A model generated the notes under the pieces. That model had not been told where the DNA came from. It did no database searches and saw only the letters and a list, made by a program, of their open reading frames with translations. A DNA stretch of 64,000 nucleotides from Paenibacillus sp. PCH8 (lineage in GTDB: Bacteria > Bacillota > Bacilli > Paenibacillales > Paenibacillaceae). The position numbers and the translations under genes are program-made. This document shows positions 8,500-18,313 of the stretch, piece after piece. The DNA lies in the NCBI RefSeq assembly GCF_002968835.1, contig NZ_PKQK01000002.1, positions 956,244 through 1,020,243 on the forward strand, read 5' to 3'. How positions within the stretch are numbered: the stretch's first letter is position 1; the number at the start of each line of letters is the position of its first letter.

Positions 8500-9057
8500 C
8501 TATCTACGACTTAACGAAGGATGAACCAGGCTATCATTCTCATGTCTCCAGTGGCACACCATCATGATATACAATTGGTCCAACGGCAATGTGAGGCTGC
8601 TCTGGGCAATACTAAGGGTCGCATCGACCATATTGCTGTTCACCGTCATCAGCTTGCGCTTCATTCCGTTCTGGCGATCCAGGAAGGCCTTCTCGTCCCG
8701 CATTTTGATCCCAATCATTTTCTGACCCATGAGTTCATACATAAAAATTTTCTCAACATCTTTCCAGGCCACTGCACCACCCGCCGTGTAGGAAGATGAA
8801 TCGACAAACCCTCGTTCATTGATTACGAATGAGGGTTCCTTCTTAATCATCTTGACCAGACTGTAGCAGAAACATAGCCCAAAAAACAGAATGGAAAGCA
8901 GTCCAATCACCTCCGAAATGATAGACCCGTTCGCCCCTGATGACCCATCAATAATCAAAAAAAATCCGGTTGCCACAAAAAGTGCCGCCCCTGCTGTAAG
9001 CCACGCCATTCGTTTCCGGTTCGGATATTCTACATGCTGCTCATAGGATACGCTCAA
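8500..9057 (-). CDS. STM3941-like membrane protein
   Basis: The protein has 185 residues with two N-terminal transmembrane segments (about 20-38 and 48-68). A cytosolic PH-like part follows (SFVINERGFVDSS...VAWKDVEKIFMYEL...IGIKMRD). This arrangement matches the 'STM3941 family' of uncharacterised proteins. The TTG start at 9057 is supported by AAGGAGG nine bases upstream. It is monocistronic as far as can be seen, and the role is unknown. Confidence 0.65.
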   Translation of the reverse strand: MSVSYEQHVEYPNRKRMAWLTAGAALFVATGFFLIIDGSSGANGSIISEVIGLLSILFFGLCFCYSLVKMIKKEPSFVINERGFVDSSSYTAGGAVAWKDVEKIFMYELMGQKMIGIKMRDEKAFLDRQNGMKRKLMTVNSNMVDATLSIAQSSLTLPLDQLYIMMVCHWRHENDSLVHPSLSRR

Positions 9058-9394
9058 CGTGACGTTCCTCCTTCATTACGACTGAATATAAGTGTTATAT
9101 ATAAACGAAGTTCAATGAATCAACTAATCTGTGTTCCCAACAGGAATTGCATTGTACATTAAACCAAATGAACGTGCATTAAACATGATATTCATACCAT
9201 TTTTCGTCTTTTCCGAGTTTATTCAACATTAGGATTCGTCATCCTTTGAGCAAATCCTTTTTCATTTCCCATACAATCATAAAAAGTCCTAAGCCTACAT
9301 TCAGTACGATATTGTCCTGTCCTTCGCTTTCCGTTAGTATAAATGGAAAGGTTAGGAAATTAACCGATTCTGAATCAGGGTGGGAGGATACACA
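9058..9394. other. Intergenic region without recognisable gene
   Basis: This stretch separates the divergent STM3941-like and S9 peptidase genes. I see no coding frame or repeat. A -10-like AGTATAAAT around 9335 may serve the peptidase gene. Confidence 0.5.
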
Positions 9395-11412
9395 ATGAAC
9401 AGTCTACGCGGCATAACATCGGAAGATCTGTATCAGATTACATGGGTTAATGATCCAACTCCGTCTCCTCAAGATGGACAGCTGGTATACGTAAGCCGGC
9501 AAACGAATGAAGCACGTGACGGTTATTGTTCTCACCTGAGACTACTGCATCTGGGGAGTCAAAAGGACAGGCCCTTCACCTTTGGGGACAAGGATCATTC
9601 CCCGGCCTGGTCGCCGGATGGATCTCAGCTTGCCTTTATACGAGAGGTTGATAGGAAATCGCAAGTGTGGCTAATCCCTTCGGATGGCGGAGAAGCACAG
9701 CAGATTAGTCACCTGGAACATGGAGTCAGTTCCCTGCTGTGGTCACCCGACGGCCGGACCATACTTGTGAAGTCATCCGTGGATATGACAAACCAAGAAG
9801 AATCGCATTCTACGAATTCCAAACCGGATACAACGGATGACAACAAACTGCCCCAAGAACTCGTTGTAAACCGGATTCGCATGAAATCAGATGGCAGCGG
9901 GCTATGGGATGGAAAACGTACTCATCTTTTTGCAATTGTGCCCCTGAGCGCTGAAGCCACCCTGTAACTACAGGTCATTACGATGTTGGAGATTACGCCT
10001 GGTCGCCGGATGGGACATCCATCGTATGGATTGCCCAACCGCCCGAAGAAGGTAAAGAACATAACGATTATACGCTGACCAACCATGTGTATCGTGCCAA
10101 GGCAGACGGATCGGATGTGCAGCAACTGACCCCGGAAGGATATACGTTCAGCAGACTGAGCTTCGCACCGGATGGAAAATCCTTGGCACTGCTCGCCAGT
10201 GACCGTTCCTATGGAAATGCCACGCTTGTGAAGTTGTATACCCTTCCGATATCAGGTGGTAAACTCGTATGTCTGAGCACAGATTGGGACGTACAGTTGA
10301 ATCACAGCATTGTCGGCGACATGCGATCACATCTGACAACCACGGGGCCTGTATTCAGTCGGGATGGTTCATCCATCCTCTGTCTTGCCACCATTCATGG
10401 CAGCGTACGCGTTGCGAGATTTGCAAGAGACGGCAGCAGTGCCGATTATATACTGCCTGACGAGCAGGAGATTTATCAATTTGCCGAGCTGGAGAATGGG
10501 CAGTTCGTTGCTGCTGTAGCCGATACGCAAAGTCCTGGTGATCTTTATCTGTATGAACAGCCAGAAGATACCGACGCAGAACCGATTCAACTCACCCGCA
10601 GCAACCCACAGTTGGAGGATGAGATCCACCTCAGCACACCGGAAACCTTCTGGTTCGATTCCTCGGATGGATTACGCTTGCAAGGATGGATATTGAAACC
10701 TCACGGTATGGTGGATGGGGTCAAAATCCCGACCATTCTTGAGATTCACGGTGGACCGCATATGATGTATGGCTTTACATTTATGCATGAGTTTCAGATC
10801 CTCGCGGCCCAGGGCTACGCCGTCGTGTATATTAATCCACGCGGGGGGCTCGGGTATGGACAGCAATTCGTCAATGCCTGTCGCGAGGACTACGGTGGTG
10901 GGGACTATCGTGACCTCATGGAAAGCGTGGATTACGCCCTGTCTCAATATACGTTTATTGATGAATCCAGGCTGGGCGTAACCGGCGGCAGTTATGGAGG
11001 CTTCATGACCAACTGGATTGTGGGACACACCAATCGTTTCAAGGCTGCTGTTACCCAGCGTTCCATCTCCAATTGGCTATCGTTCTACGGCGTAAGTGAC
11101 ATTGGATATTTCTTCACGGAAGATCAGATTGGCGGCAATGCGTGGGACGACACCGAAAAACTGTGGAAGCACTCCCCACTCGCGTATGTAGGCAACGTCA
11201 ACACACCACTGCTTATTTTGCATGGCGAACAGGACTTGCGGTGTCCAATGGAACAGGCCGAGCAATTATACGTCGCCCTGAAACGTCGCAAACAGACGAC
11301 TCGGCTCGTTCGTTTCCCGGGAGCCAACCATGAGTTGTCCCGTGGAGGTCACCCTCACTTGAGGGTACGCCGTCTGGAGCATATCGCCGGATGGTTTAAC
11401 GAGTACCTGTAA
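9395..11412 (+). pseudogene. S9 family (prolyl oligopeptidase-like) peptidase, frameshifted
   Basis: The first frame starts at ATG 9395 after GGGAGG and encodes a WD40-like beta-propeller (repeats such as SPAWSPDGSQLAF and SSLLWSPDGRTI). It stops at 9967. The propeller continues in another frame (...TTGHYDVGDYAWSPDGTSIVW) to a stop at 11412. One extra C in the CCC run at 9960-9962 restores a single 672-residue protein. The hydrolase domain then has the catalytic triad Ser533 (GGSYGGF), Asp614 (GEQDLRCP) and His646 (GANHEL). Such enzymes cleave short peptides in the cytosol or act as acylaminoacyl-peptidases. Because all catalytic residues are intact, a sequencing error is likely. Confidence 0.88.
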
Positions 11413-11498
11413 CGGAATTTTATTTCATATCTATTAAATATGTAAGAATTCTCCCTATACATGATGTCTGAATAGAACACGGGTATAGATTAACAATT

Positions 11499-11543
11499 AA
11501 AAGCCGTCCATTGAAATGAGTATCCATTCCATGGGCGGCTTTT
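11499..11543. terminator. Bidirectional terminator
   Basis: AAAAGCCGTCCAT pairs with ATGGGCGGCTTTT with one mismatch, flanked by A- and T-rich ends. It separates the convergent S9 peptidase and stalk-protein genes. Confidence 0.8.
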
Positions 11544-11635
11544 GCTGTTTACCTTTTATACAATACAAGATTACGGTTATACAATTCCTTGTGATTTCAA
11601 TCGGGATGGATATGGAAAACTGTTGTTATTCCCGC

Positions 11636-12325
11636 TTACTCTTCTCCCCACACCACAGTGATTTCGTTCAGATCCTTGTTACTTGTGGAAACAGAACCCG
11701 TGATGGTTACAGCATACTTCCCGTCTTCACGACCCACGATGCTGAAGCCATCTGCCTGAATATCCTGAGTGTTCTGGCTCAGGTTTTTGGTCTGGTAATA
11801 GTCTTTGTAGGACGTTCCAACCGTTAACAACGTTTCTTTCGTTGTGTACGTGAGAACGACCTTTTTGTTACCATCTACTGTACTCTCAATGAGACTTGTC
11901 GCCTTCGCATCCTTAGGTAATGGGAAATCCACTGGCAGAACCTTGGACTTTACGCCTTCAGCCTGTGTGTTCGTACCGGTTGACGGCGATGTCGAACCAC
12001 TGTTGCCCATGGATGTAGACCCACCGGATGAACTTGAGGAACCGATGCTCACTTTATTATTTCTAGCATCATACTTCACTTCGGTCTTCAAAGCATCTGC
12101 AATCGACCGCACTGGTAAATATGTACTGCCTTGATACGTGATAGGTGCAAGCTTCTTGCCCTGGTCACCTGTCGGTGTGAATTTCTGCCCGTTCACTTCG
12201 ATGCCAAGTCCATGGTTCAGATACGCCTTGATCGTCTCCAGTTGTGTGCCTGCATACACACCGGCCGAACCTGTGAACACCATGCCGAATACACCCGCAG
12301 TTATCAACCACTTTTTGCTTTTCAT
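11636..12325 (-). CDS. Exported stalk-domain (copper amine oxidase N-like) protein
   Basis: The protein has 229 residues. A signal peptide (MKSKKWLITAGVFGMVFTGSAGVYA, about 1-25) precedes a stalk domain (about 30-90: IEVNGQKFTP, STYLPVRSIADALKTEVKYD). A Ser/Gly/Thr-rich linker (about 95-125) leads to a C-terminal beta-rich domain of unknown type (VLPVDFPLPKDAKATSLIES...). The start at 12325 follows AGGAGG; an in-frame upstream extension of 29 codons has no RBS. Role unknown, probably at the cell surface. Confidence 0.8.
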   Translation of the reverse strand: MKSKKWLITAGVFGMVFTGSAGVYAGTQLETIKAYLNHGLGIEVNGQKFTPTGDQGKKLAPITYQGSTYLPVRSIADALKTEVKYDARNNKVSIGSSSSSGGSTSMGNSGSTSPSTGTNTQAEGVKSKVLPVDFPLPKDAKATSLIESTVDGNKKVVLTYTTKETLLTVGTSYKDYYQTKNLSQNTQDIQADGFSIVGREDGKYAVTITGSVSTSNKDLNEITVVWGEE

Positions 12326-12549
12326 TCTAATACGCCTCCTGAATTCAAATGTAAGCATGCAAAGCTTGTTCGGGGACGAGCTTCTTCTGATAACCGCCCG
12401 TTGTTCCACCAAATGTTAGAAATATAATAGCATCTGACCAGAGGTTGTATACGATATGTGAACAAAACAGGACCAAGGGCGTACAAAAATAGTCTTTATC
12501 GTATGTCCACGGTTCTCTAGCTCGTTACGTTGTTCTTATATGAATAAAG

Positions 12550-12757
12550 TCCCGAATTTCGGACCATATCCCAAAGCGACCTATCTGCTATGGAGGATTT
12601 CCGAGAGTACAATATCCACCATGCACAGTTATGCAACAGGTTACTTCACGAAGCAGGGCTCGCTTTCAATGACGGCAGCTTCTTAGGAACGGAGGGAACA
12701 GGATTCATGCGCATTAATGTAGCCTGTCCACATTATATACTGGAAAAACTACAATGA
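12550..12757 (+). pseudogene. Remnant of a MalY/PatB-type aminotransferase C-terminus
   Basis: One frame reads PKATYLLW and then, after a one-base shift, EDFREYNIH...LLHEAGLAFNDGSF, and ends FMRINVACPHYILEKLQ. This matches the last ~65 residues of class I PLP enzymes of the MalY/PatB group (cystathionine beta-lyase, typically ...LLWLDFR...NDGxxFGxxGxGFxRINxACPR). The rest of the gene is absent. The shift lies at TGGAGGATT, where one extra T (TGGATGGATT) would restore the frame. The remnant's stop overlaps the 3' end of the nickel ATPase gene, so a deletion or insertion of the importer operon may have removed most of this gene. Confidence 0.7.
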
Positions 12758-13354
12758 TGTTGGCATTACGGTGATTCTGTCGCATAGCCTGTTCAGCAAC
12801 TCCCGATCATGGCTTATGATCAGTAATCCCAGATTACGCTGGCGAGCCACATCCATTACGGTATGCCAGATCTGTGCCTGAGTGATCGCATCCAGCATGG
12901 TTGTCATCTCATCTGCGATCACGTACCGTGTCGCTGATCCGAGCGCTCGCGCCACACAGAAGCGTTGCAATTCTCCACCAGACAATTCACTTGGCCTGCG
13001 GTCCAGCCAGTTCGCCTGAATACCCAAAGCTTCGAACAACGGCTCATCCTGCACAGCCGCCTCCTGAAGCACGCGGCGCATTCGCCAGCGCGGATTCACG
13101 GCCTTCTCCGGGTGCTGGAATACCAGCTGAACCGGACAAGCTCCTGTATGCGGGAGTGGCTTCCCATCCAGAAATACGTGTCCTGCTACGGGCTCGGCAT
13201 ACCCTGCAAGGATGCGACCCAGACTTGTTTTGCCACAACCGCTAGGACCCCACAAGCCAATCACTTCTCCCTGCTGTATCTGTATGTTCAGTTGCTGGAA
13301 CACCCACGTGTTTCGATCGTAACGGTAACTTGTATTCCGTGCTTCAAGTGACAT
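12749..13354 (-). CDS. nikE: Nickel-type ABC importer ATPase (NikE-like)
   Basis: The ATPase has 201 residues. Walker A is GLWGPSGCGKTSLGR, the signature is LSGGELQRFCVARAL, and Walker B is YVIADEMTTMLD. It is a short member of the peptide/opine/nickel (DppF/NikE) group, without the usual C-terminal oligopeptide-transporter extension. It forms the second ATPase of the five-gene importer. The ATG at 13354 overlaps the previous gene's stop; a GTG at 13360 is possible. The nickel assignment is from context (NikR and operator), not from this protein alone. Confidence 0.72.
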   Translation of the reverse strand: MSLEARNTSYRYDRNTWVFQQLNIQIQQGEVIGLWGPSGCGKTSLGRILAGYAEPVAGHVFLDGKPLPHTGACPVQLVFQHPEKAVNPRWRMRRVLQEAAVQDEPLFEALGIQANWLDRRPSELSGGELQRFCVARALGSATRYVIADEMTTMLDAITQAQIWHTVMDVARQRNLGLLIISHDRELLNRLCDRITVMPTSL

Positions 13355-14300
13355 GAACACACCTCACTTCTCCACCTCGTACCTTACGCAGCTCTGGACG
13401 TTCGCGATTACATACTTCTGTTGCAGCGCTGCATCGGGGAGCAAAGGAACATCCCGCAGCAATCTGTTGTCCCGCCAATGGCTGGGAGCCTGGAAGTGGT
13501 TCAAATCCGTTCTGCGGCAACGCATTCCAGAGCGCTCTTGTATACGGATGGCGCAGACGTTCTCCATTCTCTGTGAAATCATGCACCTGTGCCGTTTCTA
13601 CATTTGAACCTGCGTAGAATACAGCGATGCGATCGGCTGCCGTCAGGGCAGTTGTGATATCATGGGTGATCCACAGGATGCCTACGCCTTCATTCGCGAG
13701 CTGGCGAAATTGCTTCATCGTCTCGGCCAGCACTTCGGGATGGATACCAGGGGTGGGCTCATCCGCTATGATCAGCTTGGGCTGTCCCGAGGTTGCTGTC
13801 GCCATCAGCACCCTTCTCGCCATACCGCCTGACAACTCAAACGGGTATTTCCCTGCGGTTCCCCGAGGTAGATGATACTGCTCCATCAGCTCCTGCTCCG
13901 CTTTTTTCAAGGGGGTGCGAGTCATGGATCGTCGCTTCTGTCCCCGTAGCCTACTTACCGGCTGAACTTGTCTTCCCACCTTCATGAGTGGGTCCAGGTA
14001 ACTGACGGATTGCGGAATCAACACAAGCTCATCTCCACGCAGTTCAAGCTGCCGTTCCATAGTCAGCGGCTTCTCCGCATAGCTAATTCTTCCTTCGAGC
14101 CTGGCATGGGAAGGCAGAATTCCCATAATGGCTTGCGCCAGCACACTTTTGCCCGAACCACTTGCACCTACAACAGCGACGATTTCCCCCTCGTTTATAG
14201 TAAGATCCAGACCCTGAATGACATAAGTCTGTTCGTACCCCAACCATCCACGAGCACGCCGAAACGACACCGATACGCCCTCGATTTCGAGAAGAGCCAT
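13344..14300 (-). CDS. nikD: Nickel-type ABC importer ATPase (NikD/DppD-like)
   Basis: The protein has 318 residues. Walker A is VVGASGSGKSVLAQ (about 43-56), the signature is LSGGMARRVLMATA and Walker B is LIIADEPTPGIHPE. The C-terminal cysteine-containing extension (CSFAPRCSAATEVCNRERPEL) is characteristic of Dpp/Opp/Nik ATPases. Translation is coupled to its neighbours: it starts three bases after the preceding permease stop, and its stop overlaps nikE. Energises import together with the nikE product. Confidence 0.78.
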   Translation of the reverse strand: MALLEIEGVSVSFRRARGWLGYEQTYVIQGLDLTINEGEIVAVVGASGSGKSVLAQAIMGILPSHARLEGRISYAEKPLTMERQLELRGDELVLIPQSVSYLDPLMKVGRQVQPVSRLRGQKRRSMTRTPLKKAEQELMEQYHLPRGTAGKYPFELSGGMARRVLMATATSGQPKLIIADEPTPGIHPEVLAETMKQFRQLANEGVGILWITHDITTALTAADRIAVFYAGSNVETAQVHDFTENGERLRHPYTRALWNALPQNGFEPLPGSQPLAGQQIAAGCSFAPRCSAATEVCNRERPELRKVRGGEVRCVHVT

Positions 14301-14302
14301 GC

Positions 14303-15304
14303 TTACCTCACCTCCCTTGAACTACCCGTACCTGTTAATGTCTTCAGACTGTTGCCCAATACATCAAACGCGCGAACAACCAGTAATAACGCGAGTCCCG
14401 GGAAAAAGGCGAGCCACCACATACCAGCAGATAAATATCTCATCGACTCCGACAAAATAATTCCGATTGCCGGTTGTTGCGGGGATAACCCTAGCCCCAG
14501 AAACGTAATTGCTGCCTCATGTAGAATCGCATGGGGGAAGATTAATAGCACACCCACGAACAGCTGTGGGACCAGATGTGGCAACATATGCTGCACCGCA
14601 ATTTGTAATCGCGACTTTCCCAGTCTGCGTGAAATCTGAATATATTCTGCAGATTTCAGTTGAATCATCTCTGCTCGCACAATTCGGGCCAGATTCGGCC
14701 AATGAGTCAGCGCGATAGCAATCGCCACCCCCATCAAACCTCCACCGAATACAAAGGCCAGCATCACCAGTGATACGAGATGAGGTACACTCAGGAACAG
14801 ATCAATGATCCATGAGATCACCCTGTCAGCAGCCTTGCCTGAAGCCGCAGCCAGACCCAGCACCAGTGCGATAAGTCCACCACCACACGCAGCAAGTAAG
14901 CCAACTTGAATGCTTGTTGCCAATCCTTTTACCGTGCGCATGAACATATCTCTTCCCAACCAGTCTGTGCCAAATGGATGTGCCCAGGTTGGAGCCAGAT
15001 TCCGGTCCATTAAAGACGTAAGCGTAGAACCCGCTGGAAGCATTCTGCCTGTTAACCACACGAGAGCAATCCAGATCACCGCGAAACTCCCCCAGATCAA
15101 AGCCCTTTGGCGAGGATTACGAAAACGTTGGTTCCCGGTAGCCGCATAACCATTTCTTGTTTGGTTTGTTGTTCCTGTTCTTGTTCCAGCTTGCAGTAAC
15201 CCCGGATGAATGTTGTACCTTACCTCTTGAGTTGCAGTGTTCACTTTCTGCACTTCGGCTGTTTCAGGAGTCTGCTCAGAGGAGCGCTCTACCGTCTGCT
15301 TCAT
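14303..15304 (-). CDS. nikC: Nickel-type ABC importer permease (NikC/DppC-like)
   Basis: The permease has 333 residues and about six transmembrane segments. It has the family's entry motif HPFGTDWLGRDMFMR and the EAA-like loop EYIQISRRLGKSRLQIAVQHMLPHL. An unusually long hydrophilic N-terminal tail of about 65 residues precedes the first membrane span. The start codon overlaps the upstream permease stop (ATGA), which indicates tight coupling. Confidence 0.78.
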   Translation of the reverse strand: MKQTVERSSEQTPETAEVQKVNTATQEVRYNIHPGLLQAGTRTGTTNQTRNGYAATGNQRFRNPRQRALIWGSFAVIWIALVWLTGRMLPAGSTLTSLMDRNLAPTWAHPFGTDWLGRDMFMRTVKGLATSIQVGLLAACGGGLIALVLGLAAASGKAADRVISWIIDLFLSVPHLVSLVMLAFVFGGGLMGVAIAIALTHWPNLARIVRAEMIQLKSAEYIQISRRLGKSRLQIAVQHMLPHLVPQLFVGVLLIFPHAILHEAAITFLGLGLSPQQPAIGIILSESMRYLSAGMWWLAFFPGLALLLVVRAFDVLGNSLKTLTGTGSSREVR

Positions 15305-16296
15305 GACATCAGCTCCTCCTTCATTCGTGGATCAATCAAGCGATACAGAATGTCAGCTACCATATTGCCTGTAAAAACAAAGATTGCGCTGCACATTACG
15401 AGTCCAAGCAGCAGTGGCACATCACCACGCAACCCCGCCTGGACCGTTGCCTGTCCCAGTCCGGGGTATGAAAACACCTGTTCCGCAAGTACTGCTCCGC
15501 CGAACAGTTCACCGAAAGAAGCAAACTGCAGCGTGATCGCAGGCAACACAACATGTCTGAACCCATGTCGACGAAACAGTTGAATCCCCCACTCCCCTCG
15601 TGCTCTAGCGAACAAAATATAATCCGACTCCAGTACATCCGTAAGCTTCTGCCGGGTATGCAGCGCGATCGAAGCAACTCCCGTTAGACTCAGGGTCAAG
15701 GCTGGCAGAATCATATGAATCGCCCGATCTCCCCACGTCACCTGATCAGCCGACATGCCTGCCGGGACTCCAAGTCCAACCGGAAGCCACCCCAGCCATA
15801 CACCGAATACCATGAGCAACAACAGCGCAATCCAGAATACCGGAGTGGAGGCCAGCGTATAACAATACCAGCAGATCAGGCGATCCAGCTTCGAATCCTG
15901 TCTCATCGCAGAGACTACACCGAGAGCGAACCCAATGATGCCTGACAGTATCCAGGCTACAGCCATAAGTGTGACTGAGTTCATGAATCGTTCCTGGATA
16001 ATATCCGCTACCGGCTGTCTGTAGATCATCGATGTTCCCAGATCTCCCTGAATAAGCACTTGCCCCCATGTTAACAATCGTTCAGCAGGGGATGCATTCA
16101 ATCCCCAACGTTCTTCAATCAGACTGCGCTGTTCGGCGCTTACCCTGATCATATCCCCACCTATATAGGCTTCAATCGGGTCAACAGGTGACCACTGCAT
16201 CAGAATAAAGGACACCACACTAACACCAACAAGCAAAGATAAGAGGCGCAGCACTTTAAGCCCTAGAAATTTGACCCACCTACGGTTACCTGTCAT
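15301..16296 (-). CDS. nikB: Nickel-type ABC importer permease (NikB/DppB-like)
   Basis: The permease has 331 residues. It has the DppB-type N-terminus (LLSLLVGVSVVSFILMQWSPVDPIEAYIG) and the periplasmic-binding-dependent loop (DYILFARARGEWGIQLFRRHGFRHVVLPAI). It pairs with the NikC-like protein to form the membrane channel. A GGAGGGG-type RBS precedes the ATG. It follows the substrate-binding lipoprotein by 36 bases. Confidence 0.78.
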   Translation of the reverse strand: MTGNRRWVKFLGLKVLRLLSLLVGVSVVSFILMQWSPVDPIEAYIGGDMIRVSAEQRSLIEERWGLNASPAERLLTWGQVLIQGDLGTSMIYRQPVADIIQERFMNSVTLMAVAWILSGIIGFALGVVSAMRQDSKLDRLICWYCYTLASTPVFWIALLLLMVFGVWLGWLPVGLGVPAGMSADQVTWGDRAIHMILPALTLSLTGVASIALHTRQKLTDVLESDYILFARARGEWGIQLFRRHGFRHVVLPAITLQFASFGELFGGAVLAEQVFSYPGLGQATVQAGLRGDVPLLLGLVMCSAIFVFTGNMVADILYRLIDPRMKEELMS

Positions 16297-16332
16297 ATGG
16301 TTCCCCTCCGTATCAGGATAAGCTCACATTTC

Positions 16333-17997
16333 CTAGTTCGTGCGCTCATCCCAGGACCATTCTTCCAGATTGGATGTCACAGGCCAGCCGTGACCATGGG
16401 GATGGATCTGCTGCTCGCCAATATTCAAACCATTCTTGACCAGATAAAGGTGATCGATATTCACAAGCCACGCCCATGGTGCATCCCCCTGATAACTGAA
16501 CCCTGTTGTTCCATCCCATTCCGCTCTCTGCCAGAACGGCAGTGCTTCTTCTTCACTGGTTGCCTGAAGGGCCCTCTCCATCCACGAGTCGACGATAGGG
16601 TTGCTATACAGTCCTACATTATAATAGCCTTCTCCTTTGTGGGTACTGCTGTAGAGATTGTATGTCTCCAATGGATCATGGCTGCCCCAGCCGAACAACA
16701 CCGCGTTGGAGTAAGCCATCTTTTTCGTTTCTTCACGACTTTTACCTTCGACATTGATTTGGACGCCCGCCTGGGCAACCATATCCGCAGCCGCCAGTGC
16801 CAGCGATTGTCTTGTCAGATCACCTGCAAAATAAATCAGGTTGAATTCGGCCTTTACGCCGTTCTTCTCAACTACACCGTCCCCGTCTGTATCTATCCAG
16901 CCGCCTGCCGCCAGAATCTGCTTCGCTTCATGGAGACTAGCATCCGTGAACACAGCTTCCGAATTGCCCCAAGGCAGATCATCACTGACAGAATAGGCCG
17001 GACGACCATACCCCTCCAGCACACCTTCAACCAGAGCATTACGATCAATCACGACATTCACCGCTTTGCGAATGGCGAGGTCGGATGTAACATCGTTACC
17101 TGCGGGAAGACCCTCCCCAGACTCGGCACCCGCAGGCTGCATAGGGAACATGATTCCCCGGTTGTCTACGGTTTTCACAGCCTCTAATCGCATGCCGTTC
17201 ACCTCTTGCTTGCTAAATGCTGCCGGGATGGCAGCCATATCCACCGTACCTGCCTGCGCAGCGGCATAAGCCGCATCTTCATCCAGATAGAGGAAAGTGA
17301 GCTTCTGGAACATGGACTTGTTTCCATAGTATTCATCGTTGGCCTCAACGATAGCCTGTTGTCCCTGATCCCACTGGACCAGCTTGTACGGTCCTGATCC
17401 AACCGGATGTTCCGAATAATCAGCACCATAGGCGTGTTCAGGTACAATGCCAAGTGTAGTCAGAAGGCTGATAAACGTGGACTGCGGTGACTTTAATGTG
17501 AATATCACCGTACTTGCATCAGGAGCCTGTACCTCGGACATATTGGTCAAATCAATAACAGAACCACTCTTGGCAGCCGTTTCGAATGTAAACTGAACAT
17601 CTTCTGCCGTAAGCAGCTCTCCATCCGAGAACTTCACATCATCTCGGATCGTAACGGTCCAGGTCAGACCATCCTCACTAATCGAATGTGCGGTCGCCAG
17701 ATCATTCACCAGTTGCAGCTTGGCATCTCTCTTTAGCAAGGTACTCTGGAAAAGTGGTGAACCATATTGCCCCCAACCGGTTGTCGGATCAAAGCCTCCT
17801 TCAGGCTCGGTACCCACGGCCAGTACCAATTCTTTTTTTGCATGGCCAGCTTCCTGTTGTACGCTCTCCGTTGTTAATGCTGTTGATGTTGTGCCCTGTG
17901 AACAACCAGATAGACCCATGGAACATACTAGCAAGATGCCTACACCTGCTCTAAGCGATGGTTGTCCCCATCTCCCTGAAAATAAACTCATGTTCAC
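16333..17997 (-). CDS. nikA: Nickel-type ABC importer substrate-binding lipoprotein (NikA-like)
   Basis: The protein has 554 residues and belongs to the extracellular solute-binding family 5. A lipoprotein signal ends GLSGCSQG (lipid-anchored Cys at about residue 32). The mature part has family hallmarks: WTVTIRDDVKFSDGELLTAEDVQFTFE and VGSGPYKLVQWDQGQQAIVEAND. Nickel or a nickel chelate is inferred as substrate because a NikR gene and a candidate NikR operator lie directly upstream; oligopeptide binding cannot be excluded. A GTG start at 17997 has GGAGG at good distance; ATG 17991 is the alternative. Confidence 0.75.
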   Translation of the reverse strand: MNMSLFSGRWGQPSLRAGVGILLVCSMGLSGCSQGTTSTALTTESVQQEAGHAKKELVLAVGTEPEGGFDPTTGWGQYGSPLFQSTLLKRDAKLQLVNDLATAHSISEDGLTWTVTIRDDVKFSDGELLTAEDVQFTFETAAKSGSVIDLTNMSEVQAPDASTVIFTLKSPQSTFISLLTTLGIVPEHAYGADYSEHPVGSGPYKLVQWDQGQQAIVEANDEYYGNKSMFQKLTFLYLDEDAAYAAAQAGTVDMAAIPAAFSKQEVNGMRLEAVKTVDNRGIMFPMQPAGAESGEGLPAGNDVTSDLAIRKAVNVVIDRNALVEGVLEGYGRPAYSVSDDLPWGNSEAVFTDASLHEAKQILAAGGWIDTDGDGVVEKNGVKAEFNLIYFAGDLTRQSLALAAADMVAQAGVQINVEGKSREETKKMAYSNAVLFGWGSHDPLETYNLYSSTHKGEGYYNVGLYSNPIVDSWMERALQATSEEEALPFWQRAEWDGTTGFSYQGDAPWAWLVNIDHLYLVKNGLNIGEQQIHPHGHGWPVTSNLEEWSWDERTN

Positions 17998-18035
17998 CGT
18001 TCCCCCTCCAAATTCTGTTATACCAATTTCATATC

Positions 18036-18063
18036 GTGTTACTTTTTACGGAAATTGTAGCAC
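18036..18063. promoter_or_regulatory. Candidate NikR operator
   Basis: The plus strand reads GTGTTAC, then 14 bases, then GTAGCAC, a dyad with one mismatch. This is the GTGTTAC-N13/14-GTAACAC form I recall for NikR in some non-enterobacterial lineages. It overlaps the -10 element of the nik operon promoter, a position suited to Ni-dependent repression. Confidence 0.6.
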
Positions 18064-18084
18064 AAAACACAAATTATATGTCAA
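18054..18084 (-). promoter_or_regulatory. Promoter of the nik importer operon
   Basis: On the minus strand TTGACA (18084-18079) and TACAAT (18059-18054) are separated by 19 bases, slightly longer than the optimum. The candidate NikR operator covers the -10. The nikA start lies about 55 bases downstream. Confidence 0.55.
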
Positions 18085-18199
18085 TAAACTTAACTTCAAA
18101 ATCCATATATTATCATTTATCAGGTTTGAATTTGTAGTAAGTCACTAATAAGATTGCTATGTACGCAATACAAGTCAGGTATTGTTACAAGAATCAAAA

Positions 18200-18236
18200 A
18201 AAACAGACGATTGGCACGTAACCAATGGTCTGTTTT
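18200..18236 (-). terminator. Rho-independent terminator of nikR
   Basis: Arms AAAACAGACGATTGG (18200-18214) and CCAATGGTCTGTTTT (18222-18236) pair with one mismatch. On the minus strand the stem ends in a run of eight T. This separates nikR from the importer operon, so the two are distinct transcripts. Confidence 0.88.
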
Positions 18237-18313
18237 CGTTGAAGCGACAATTTTCTTTTGCAAAATGTACTTCTATCCGTTGCTAATTCGCGCTCATATT
18301 CCTTTGATGACCT

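Larger units (their letters stand above)
17998..18313. other. Regulatory intergenic region between nikA and nikR
   Basis: No gene is present. The region contains the nik operon promoter and candidate NikR operator (separate entries) and the nikR terminator. The rest is AT-rich with no recognisable feature. Confidence 0.7.
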
